A stretch of DNA of 6,214 bases from Bacteroidia bacterium (GTDB lineage: Bacteria; Bacteroidota; Bacteroidia; Bacteroidales; BM523): assembly GCA_016209245.1 (NCBI GenBank), contig JACQWN010000037.1, forward strand, positions 1 to 6,214. The letters run 5' to 3'. Positions 1 through 4,754 of the stretch are shown piece by piece. A model generated the notes under the pieces. It was not told the origin of the DNA and did not search any database. It saw only the letters and a program-made list of their open reading frames with translations. The number at the start of each line of letters is the position of its first letter. The first letter of the stretch is position 1. The translations under genes and the position numbers were made by a program.

Positions 1-369
1 AATATACGTGCTACCGATATTCTTAGCCCAAAGAGAATTTCCGTTTGGAGCGTATTTGGCAATGAAAATATCTTTATAGCCAACTGGTGTAAGGTTTGCT
101 ATTCCTGTACCGGGGTTAAAGTCAGCAGTACTCTGAAAATCTCCTGTTATATAAACGTTCCCAGTGTCGTCAACTGCTATGCTATTGCCATAATCAGTAT
201 AAGTGCTACCGATAGCTTTAGCCCATTGGTAGTTTTGTGCTGATACATACGAAAATTGTAAAAGACAAATTACAAGAGTTAAAAAAAATGAGCTTAACCG
301 TTGTCCTTTCGTATGGGGAGAGGGAATTTTGCTGAAGGTTAATTCTGTAAGAAGGATAAATTTTTTCAT
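1..369 (-). CDS. SBBP-repeat beta-propeller secreted protein (N-terminal part, runs off left edge)
   Basis: The frame is open from an ATG at 367-369 to the window edge, giving 123 codons. An N-terminal signal peptide is visible: basic start MKKF, hydrophobic segment at residues 28-42 (FFLTLVICLLQFSYV), and a likely cleavage after VSA44 before QNYQW. The mature part starts an SBBP (seven-bladed beta-propeller) repeat: WAKAIGS, then DYGNSIAVDDTGNVYITGDF, DIFIAKY, and again WAKNIGS. The period is 65 residues, and the repeat is also visible in DNA, with 203-225 and 8-30 matching 20 of 23 bases at 195-bp spacing. SBBP proteins are exported; many in this phylum carry a T9SS sorting tail, but any such tail here is outside the window. 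The n-region before the hydrophobic core is unusually long, about 27 residues. The gene lies downstream of the TonB receptor on the same strand, separated by an inserted MITE-like element. Ligand and function are unknown. Confidence 0.85.
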   Translation of the reverse strand, partial: MKKFILLTELTFSKIPSPHTKGQRLSSFFLTLVICLLQFSYVSAQNYQWAKAIGSTYTDYGNSIAVDDTGNVYITGDFQSTADFNPGTGIANLTPVGYKDIFIAKYAPNGNSLWAKNIGSTYI

Positions 370-389
370 GATAATATAATTAAAATGTA

Positions 390-557
390 TGTAACTACTC
401 AACCACTATGTTAGCCGTAATAGCCACAGATTTCACAGATTTTATACTACAGAAGGTAGTTTTCTTTGTGAAAATTTATTAAACTAATAAATTATAATCG
501 GTGTAATCTGTGGCAAAAATTTGTTTTTTAATGCTTTAATCGTGTTAAGTAGTTACA
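390..557. mobile_element. MITE-like insertion, 168 bp, with 14-bp terminal inverted repeats and 6-bp target duplication
   Basis: The left end TGTAACTACTCAAC (390-403) is the inverted complement of the right end GTTAAGTAGTTACA (544-557), with 13 of 14 bases matching. Directly outside both ends is the same hexamer AATGTA (384-389 and 558-563), as expected for a target-site duplication. The interior has no ORF of meaningful length but holds a second inverted repeat (423-514) and two smaller hairpins, so the whole element could fold as nested stems. Short length, terminal inverted repeats, TSD and absence of a transposase fit a non-autonomous element moved in trans. The family of the mobilising transposase cannot be named from this window. 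The insertion lies 6 nt past the receptor stop codon, between two same-strand genes that would otherwise be 20 nt apart. Confidence 0.75.
423..514. repeat. Inner inverted repeat of the MITE-like element, with two enclosed hairpins
   Basis: Arms 423-444 and 493-514 are reverse complements with 19 of 22 matches; each begins GCCACAGATT when read from its outer end. Inside lie two perfect small inverted repeats: ACTAC-AGAAG-GTAGT at 446-460 and AATTTATT-AAACT-AATAAATT at 473-493. In RNA or single-stranded DNA this could form a long stem closing over two hairpins, a three-way-junction shape. In the minus-strand transcript it would lie directly after the receptor gene and could affect 3' stability or readthrough. 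That role is inference; the symmetry is directly visible. Confidence 0.75.
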
Positions 558-563
558 AATGTA

Positions 564-2954
564 TTATAAAAATTTTATATTCAAAGTAATCGAAGGCAAA
601 ATCGGAAAAAGCGATACAAGCTTGGCCTTGGTTTGCATATTTCCCGAAAGAATATCGCCTTCATTATCGAAATAAATAAAATATGGATTAGCCCGGTTGT
701 AAACGTTATAAACAGAAAAATTCCATGATGTCTTGATTTTTTTATTCGCCAGCCGTTCACGATTCTGATATGACACCGAAAGGTCAAGCCGGTGATAAGG
801 CATCATGCGAAATGAATTACGTTCGCCGTATTCATTAACTATTCTGCCGTCAATCAAATACCTGCCGATGGGCAATGTTGTACAATTTCCGGTAGCATAG
901 ATAAAAACCGCTGAAAAAGTCCAGTTTTCCTTATAATTATAAGTGACAATCATTGAAAGATCGTGTCTGCGGTCATATTTTGCAGGATATTCAATTCCGT
1001 AATTTATTTCATCAAACAGGCGTGAAGTTTTCGATAAGGTATAACCTATCCAGCCGGTTATATCTCCTGTTTGTTTTTTTAAAAAAAGTTCAACACCATA
1101 AGAAGTCCCTTTACCAAATGTAAAATAATTGTCGGCATTATCGCCTACATTATCTGCCGGAGTCGCACCGTCTTTATATTCAATCTGGTTTTTCATATCT
1201 TTATAATAAACCTCGACCGATGTCTCGAACATATCTTTCATAAAATTCTGAAAATAACCTAAGGAATATTGAGTGCTGAACTGCGGCTTCACGATATCTG
1301 AACTTGGCACCCAAATATCGGCAGGTATTGAAGCTGATGAAATAGTTGCAAGATGAACATATTGATAATTTTGTGCATAAGATGCTTTCAAAGAAGTATT
1401 TCTGTTCATTGCATACCTAATCGAAGCTCTTGGTTCAATATGTTTATATAATGCAACATTTTCCCACGATTTATAATGAAGAGTATCAATTGTCATATTA
1501 AACTGATTTTTAATGTATCTGTCGAAAGGTCCTATTTGCTGAAACATTGTGCCGCGTAAACCTGCGCTGATATTTAATTTTTCGTTGACATCAAATTCGT
1601 CGTTGATGTAAACAGCAACATCATTTGCGAGTTGCTCAATTATATCACTTGAGATTAATTGAGTTTCACCGATACGGGCAGTTACGCTTGTAGGTGTAAA
1701 TATGTGATAGATATAAATCGCTCCGGCTTTAATATTATGCCTTATTGTCGGATGATAATAAAAATCAAGCTTAAGATTGTAATCGCGTATTCCTGAAAAA
1801 AGAATAAATTCAAATTCATCCTGCTCGGCGCCGAATTCAAAACGGTAATCGCTGAAAACAGCAGTTGCATTCATAAATAATTTTTCGTTAAACAAATGAT
1901 TCCATCTTGCCGAAGCGGTTGCATTACCCCAAGGAATATCAACTTTAAAATCAGCCGTTTTACTGTTAAACGAAAAAACATCCCTTCCATAGTAACCGCT
2001 GATAAATACCCTGTCTTTATCGGAAAAACGGTAGTTCGCCTTCGCATTAATATCATAGAAATGATAACCTGTTCCTGCATATTCTTTTGTTTTTTTGAAA
2101 TAAGGGAGAAATGGTTTTACAATTGCATCAATATAAGTACGGCGTGCAGTGATTATGAAAGAGCTTGTGTCTTTTTTTATCGGGCCTTGTAATGTTAGAT
2201 GTGAAGATATCAGACCCAGACTGCCATTACCTTCAAATTCCCTGTTATTTCCTTCTTTCATGGTAATATCAAGCACCGATGATATTCTGCCGCCATAATT
2301 CGCCGGCATCCCTCCTTTAATAAGACTAATATCTTTAACCGCATCGGCATTAAATACAGAAAAAAATCCGAATAAATGTGAAGCATTGTAAACTATGGCT
2401 TCGTCAAGCAAGATAAGATTTTGGTCGGGACTTCCCCCTCTTACATAAAAACCCGAAGTACCTTCGCATGCCGATGAGATGCCCGGTAACAACTGAATGG
2501 TTTTGATTACATCCGCTTCACCTAAAAATTGAGGAATTTCTTTAATAGTCTGTACAGGCATTTTGATAGCCCCGATTTGTCCTTTAATATTTTTATCGGC
2601 TTTTTCAGCGGTAACTGTTACTTCTTGTGTAATTAATATTTTCTGAGCCATGGCTACATTTCGTTTAATATCCTTATCTAACGAAATTTTCTCCATATAA
2701 TTTTCATATCCTATAAAAGAGACAATAAGCGAATACTCGCCTTTTTCCAAAGTTATTGAATAAAATCCATAATGATTGGTAATAGCTCCGTAAACTATTT
2801 CTTTTATCAAAATATTAGCACCCACAAGGTCTTCACCGGTTTTAGCATCTCTTATATATCCGCTGATAGTATATTTTTGAGCATAAATTTCCGAAGCAGT
2901 GCCTAATAATACGCATGCGAAAAAAAGAAACCGGATAAAAAAAATTTTATACAC
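564..2954 (-). CDS. TonB-dependent outer-membrane receptor with CarboxypepD_reg-like N-terminal domain
   Basis: This 796-residue outer-membrane receptor is predicted to import a ligand using TonB-ExbBD energy. Domain order: signal peptide (residues 1-26, hydrophobic FFIRFLFFACVLLG, cleavage near YAQ26); a carboxypeptidase-regulatory-like beta-sandwich (about 28-105, with ISGYIRDAKTGEDLVGANI and FIGYE); a TonB-box-like EVTVTA (111-116); a plug domain (about 133-235, with YVRGGSPDQNLILLDEA at 170-186 and GGMPANYGGRISSVLDI at 214-230); then a beta-barrel to the C-terminus, ending NIKFL. The length is usual for the family. No SusD-like gene follows, so it is probably not a SusC/SusD glycan importer, and its substrate cannot be inferred. 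The start is a GTG at 2952-2954, as an in-frame TGA at 2967-2969 blocks any upstream start. An ATG at 2968-2970 is one nucleotide out of frame across a run of seven A's. The gene was probably co-transcribed with the SBBP gene before the MITE-like insertion. Confidence 0.93.
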   Translation of the reverse strand: MYKIFFIRFLFFACVLLGTASEIYAQKYTISGYIRDAKTGEDLVGANILIKEIVYGAITNHYGFYSITLEKGEYSLIVSFIGYENYMEKISLDKDIKRNVAMAQKILITQEVTVTAEKADKNIKGQIGAIKMPVQTIKEIPQFLGEADVIKTIQLLPGISSACEGTSGFYVRGGSPDQNLILLDEAIVYNASHLFGFFSVFNADAVKDISLIKGGMPANYGGRISSVLDITMKEGNNREFEGNGSLGLISSHLTLQGPIKKDTSSFIITARRTYIDAIVKPFLPYFKKTKEYAGTGYHFYDINAKANYRFSDKDRVFISGYYGRDVFSFNSKTADFKVDIPWGNATASARWNHLFNEKLFMNATAVFSDYRFEFGAEQDEFEFILFSGIRDYNLKLDFYYHPTIRHNIKAGAIYIYHIFTPTSVTARIGETQLISSDIIEQLANDVAVYINDEFDVNEKLNISAGLRGTMFQQIGPFDRYIKNQFNMTIDTLHYKSWENVALYKHIEPRASIRYAMNRNTSLKASYAQNYQYVHLATISSASIPADIWVPSSDIVKPQFSTQYSLGYFQNFMKDMFETSVEVYYKDMKNQIEYKDGATPADNVGDNADNYFTFGKGTSYGVELFLKKQTGDITGWIGYTLSKTSRLFDEINYGIEYPAKYDRRHDLSMIVTYNYKENWTFSAVFIYATGNCTTLPIGRYLIDGRIVNEYGERNSFRMMPYHRLDLSVSYQNRERLANKKIKTSWNFSVYNVYNRANPYFIYFDNEGDILSGNMQTKAKLVSLFPILPSITLNIKFL

Positions 2955-2979
2955 GTAATATTTTTTTCATAATCCGGGC

Positions 2980-2987
2980 AAATATAA
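2980..2987 (-). promoter_or_regulatory. Bacteroidetes-type -7 element (TATATTTG) of the TonB receptor
   Basis: Read on the minus strand, TATATTTG followed by C matches the Bacteroidetes -7 consensus TAnnTTTG. No convincing -33 TTTG was found at the usual spacing. Transcription would start roughly 5-8 nt downstream, leaving a leader of about 20 nt before the GTG at 2954 but almost none before the out-of-frame ATG at 2970. The position therefore slightly favours the GTG start. Confidence 0.4.
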
Positions 2988-3021
2988 AGAAAATATTATA
3001 CTACACGTGGGGATAAATGGA

Positions 3022-3315
3022 CTAAATTTTATTTTGAGGTGCTACGAAAAGTATTAAGCGTCTCTGAAACAAAAATTCTTTATCACAAACCCGGCATACT
3101 CACCCCCTTCCCCTCTCTACTAATAGAGAGGGGCGATACATTCGTATAGTTCGACAGGCTCACTACAAGTAATTTAAAATATTGACGAATAATTCTACTA
3201 TAACACGTTAGTATCATCCCCCTCTCTGCTCGTAGAGAGGGGGACCGAGGGGGTGAGCACACCAATAATCAATAGCAATAATAATTTTTTTCCAGCACCT
3301 CAAAATAATATTTAG
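3022..3315. mobile_element. Palindromic MITE-like element, 294 bp, with 22-bp inverted repeat ends
   Basis: The left end 3022-3043 (containing ATTTTGAGGTGCT) and right end 3294-3315 (containing AGCACCTCAAAAT) are reverse complements at 21 of 22 positions. The segment fills most of the divergent gap between the receptor and nuclease genes and has no convincing ORF; the minus-strand reading frame at 3083-3265 is an accident of the repeat. Internally it carries two REP-like hairpins in opposite orientation. No target-site duplication was found directly outside the ends, so mobility is less certain than for 390-557. It may instead be a composite in which a REP doublet inserted into an older inverted repeat. 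The ends lie close to the putative promoters of both flanking genes. Confidence 0.6.
3099..3257. repeat. REP/BIME-like inverted doublet of GC-rich hairpins
   Basis: Outer arms CTCACCCCCT (3099-3108) and AGGGGGTGAG (3248-3257) are perfect reverse complements. Just inside each is a GC-rich hairpin: CCCCTCTCTA-CTAA-TAGAGAGGGG (3110-3133, perfect 10-bp stem) and CCCCCTCTCT-GCTCGT-AGAGAGGGGG (3218-3243, perfect 10-bp stem). Together they make two REP-like units facing each other, as in BIMEs. The symmetry continues weakly inward (GATAC and TATAGT at 3135-3150 against the complement of 3197-3215). A phrase GTTCGACAGGCTCAC (3149-3163) in the middle resembles another dispersed repeat that I recall from many bacterial genomes; this cannot be verified here. 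REP units are commonly mobilised by RAYT (IS200-like Y1) transposases encoded elsewhere. Confidence 0.75.
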
Positions 3316-3354
3316 CCGAATAGTATTGCTATGATAGAATGAAAAAATTTATAT

Positions 3355-3362
3355 TATTTTTG
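3355..3362 (+). promoter_or_regulatory. Bacteroidetes-type -7 element (TATTTTTG) of the nuclease operon
   Basis: TATTTTTG followed by C fits TAnnTTTG and lies 30 nt before the ATG at 3393, giving an AT-rich leader of about 20-25 nt without a Shine-Dalgarno sequence. The nearest upstream TTG (3326-3328) is 26 nt away, longer than the usual -33 to -7 spacing, so only the -7 box is proposed. It would drive the whole three-gene unit. Confidence 0.45.
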
Positions 3363-3392
3363 CAATGCGGTAAATACTAAAATTTCAGAAAA

Positions 3393-4289
3393 ATGAGCAA
3401 AAAATTAATACGATTTGACTGGGCAATGAAAACATTGCTGAGAGACAAAGCAAATTTTGATGTATTGGAAGGTTTTTTATGCGCATTGCTTGATGACGAC
3501 AACATTAAAATTATTAATTTGTTAGAGAGCGAAAGCAATCAAACAGACGAAACCGACAAATTCAACAGAGTTGATTTGTTAATTCAGGACAGCCAAAACC
3601 GGAAAATATTTATTGAGATACAAAACACGAGGGAAACCGATTATCTGGAAAGATTATTATACGGAACCTCAAAAATAATTGTAGAGCATCAAAAATTAGG
3701 AGATGATTTTTCAAACATCAGCAAAGTTATTTCAATAAGTATTTTATATTTTAACCTTGGAACAGGCGACGATTATATCTATTACGGAACGACAGATTTT
3801 AAAGGGTTGAATACAGGCAATCCATTAATAGTGAAAAAGAGGATCAATGTTTCGGAAATGCTTGAACCCAAGTATAAATTTGTTGAAAAAAAAATATTTC
3901 CTGAATACTATTTAATAACTGTTGAGCAATATAAAAATATTATACAAAAGAAGATTGATGAATGGATTTATATGATAAAAAATAACGAAATAGCTGAAGG
4001 TTCTGTCTCGAAAAACATTGATAAGGCTGAACAAAAATTGGCAGAATTAAATATGACTGTTGCTGAAAGGAAGAGATATGAAAAATATTTAATAAATACA
4101 GTTAGAGACAGAGATGCCATTAATACTGCTAAAGAAGAAGGCAGAGATGAAGAACGAATCGTTCAGGAGAAAAAACAACATCAGGAAAAACTGGAAATTG
4201 CCAGAAACCTGAAAAAAGCTAGTGTTCAAATAGAAATTATTATTCAATCCACCGGGCTTTCAAAAGAAGAAATCGAAAAATTATTATAA
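3393..4289 (+). CDS. Rpn-family recombination-promoting nuclease / PDDEXK_2 putative transposase
   Basis: This 298-residue protein matches the PD-(D/E)XK nuclease family PDDEXK_2, usually annotated Rpn or putative transposase. The N-terminus (FDWAMKTLLRDKANFDVLEGFL, residues 8-29) is the family's opening signature. The nuclease core is seen at FNRVDLLIQD and KIFIEIQ: candidate metal and catalytic residues are D61, E75 and Q77, the ExQ form usual in this family. The C-terminal third is charged and helical (about 208-265) and ends in IARNLKKASVQIEIIIQSTGLSKEEIEKLL, the family's typical tail. Length is normal and the catalytic residues are present, so the gene looks intact. E. coli RpnA is known as a DNA endonuclease that promotes RecA-independent recombination; activity here is inferred. 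The TAA stop abuts the ATG of the DUF4160 gene, implying co-transcription and possible translational coupling. Confidence 0.9.
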   Translation: MSKKLIRFDWAMKTLLRDKANFDVLEGFLCALLDDDNIKIINLLESESNQTDETDKFNRVDLLIQDSQNRKIFIEIQNTRETDYLERLLYGTSKIIVEHQKLGDDFSNISKVISISILYFNLGTGDDYIYYGTTDFKGLNTGNPLIVKKRINVSEMLEPKYKFVEKKIFPEYYLITVEQYKNIIQKKIDEWIYMIKNNEIAEGSVSKNIDKAEQKLAELNMTVAERKRYEKYLINTVRDRDAINTAKEEGRDEERIVQEKKQHQEKLEIARNLKKASVQIEIIIQSTGLSKEEIEKLL

Positions 4290-4529
4290 ATGCCAGTAGT
4301 TTACAATGAAAAAGGATTTATTTTCAGGTTTTTCTCAAGCGACAAAAATGAACCGGTGCATATTCATATATACAAAGGAGATGGATATGCCAAAATCTGG
4401 CTGGAACCAGAAATAAATTGGGCTTTTTCATATGGATTCAAAAAAAAACAACGGCGCGATATTTTTAAAATTGTAACAATCAACAAAAAACTTTTTATCA
4501 ATAAGTGGCATGAATACTTCAAAAAATAA
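4290..4529 (+). CDS. DUF4160 family small protein
   Basis: This 79-residue protein matches DUF4160 over its full length: MPVVYNEKGFIFRFFSSDKNEPVHIHIYKGDGYAKIWLEP with the conserved PVHIHIYKGDG block (residues 22-32) and AKIWLEP (34-40), then an SYGF-KK segment (48-53) and the ending KWHEYF (72-77). The ATG overlaps nothing but follows the nuclease stop directly (TAAATG), and the gene overlaps the start of the next one by 20 nt. DUF4160 genes are often found beside DUF2442 genes; this pairing is suggestive of a toxin-antitoxin-like or regulatory couple, but I know of no firm biochemical role. The two histidines (H24, H26) in a beta-strand are conserved in the family as I recall it, and would be the first residues to test for function. 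The gene looks complete. Confidence 0.88.
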   Translation: MPVVYNEKGFIFRFFSSDKNEPVHIHIYKGDGYAKIWLEPEINWAFSYGFKKKQRRDIFKIVTINKKLFINKWHEYFKK

Positions 4530-4722
4530 TAAAGATACAGATTTACGAAAATTATCTAAAAAAGAACTATCCGATTGGAACCTTGTAAACGGAGGTATAG
4601 GATTTGAATGGTCATCCATTAATTATGATATAAGTTTAAAAAGCATACTTGAAGAAAACGCTATCTTTACAATGTTGAAAAGTACAATAAGGCGGACGTA
4701 CAAAAAGGCGGAAATCGCATAA
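4510..4722 (+). CDS. DUF2442-like small protein, probably lacking the N-terminal half of the domain
   Basis: A 70-residue frame whose middle part (residues 11-48: LRKLSKKELSDWNLVNGGIGFEW and DISLKSILEE) matches the C-terminal half of DUF2442, where members show an NW-L-GGGIGIHW--ID-DIS-E-LL pattern. The N-terminal beta-strand half usual for the domain (a DGR-I-VPL-WFPRL type segment) is absent; after MNTSKNNKDTD the sequence goes straight into the LRKLS segment. This could be an in-frame internal deletion or a naturally short variant. The tail after residue 53 (MLKSTIRRTYKKAEIA) does not look like the family and uses an AGG CGG codon pair. The next frame is open here and reads more naturally, so a single-base loss near 4669-4671 is possible. 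The start codon overlaps the DUF4160 gene by 20 nt, supporting co-expression as a pair. Confidence 0.7.
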   Translation: MNTSKNNKDTDLRKLSKKELSDWNLVNGGIGFEWSSINYDISLKSILEENAIFTMLKSTIRRTYKKAEIA

Positions 4723-4739
4723 TATATTCTATGTCGGGA
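4712..4739. other. Xer/dif-like recombination core (candidate)
   Basis: CGCATAA (4716-4722), a 6-bp spacer TATATT (4723-4728) and CTATGT (4729-4734) match the inner arms of the E. coli dif site (CGCATAA, 6-bp spacer, TTATGT) with one mismatch in 13 arm bases. Outer arm bases do not match, giving about 16 of 28 overall. It lies across the stop codon of the DUF2442 gene. Xer-site-bounded modules often carry toxin-antitoxin pairs, but no second site was found in the window, so this is only a candidate. Confidence 0.22.
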
Positions 4740-4754
4740 ATCCCTGATATTTTT
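4734..4754 (+). terminator. Weak intrinsic terminator candidate between convergent genes
   Basis: TCGGG (4734-4738) can pair with CCTGA (4743-4747), including one G-T wobble, around loop AATC, followed by TATTTTT (4748-4754). The stem is only five pairs. Its place 12 nt past the DUF2442 stop fits termination of the nuclease operon, but the T-run overlaps the stop codon of the convergent T9SS gene. Confidence 0.3.

Noticed and set aside
1896..2192. Plus-strand 98-codon frame inside the receptor gene
   Set aside because: It is antisense to the beta-barrel coding sequence, which is continuous and clearly conserved; the predicted peptide has no recognisable features.
564..2954. SusC-type receptor of a polysaccharide utilisation locus
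   Set aside because: No SusD-like gene or glycan-degrading enzyme follows the receptor in the window; the downstream neighbour is an SBBP protein.
3099..3257. CRISPR array
   Set aside because: There are only two repeat units, in inverted rather than direct orientation, with no regular spacers and no cas genes.
3083..3265. Minus-strand 60-codon frame in the intergenic region
   Set aside because: It is generated by the GC-rich REP-like hairpins and covers both inverted copies; the composition is that of the repeat, not of a protein.
3022..3315. Target-site duplication for the second palindromic element
   Set aside because: Bases outside the ends (ATAAATGGA on the left, CCGAATAGT on the right) show no direct repeat, so a TSD is not claimed.
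4428..4619. Minus-strand 63-codon frame opposite the DUF4160/DUF2442 genes
   Set aside because: It is antisense to two overlapping genes with recognisable families and has no independent support.
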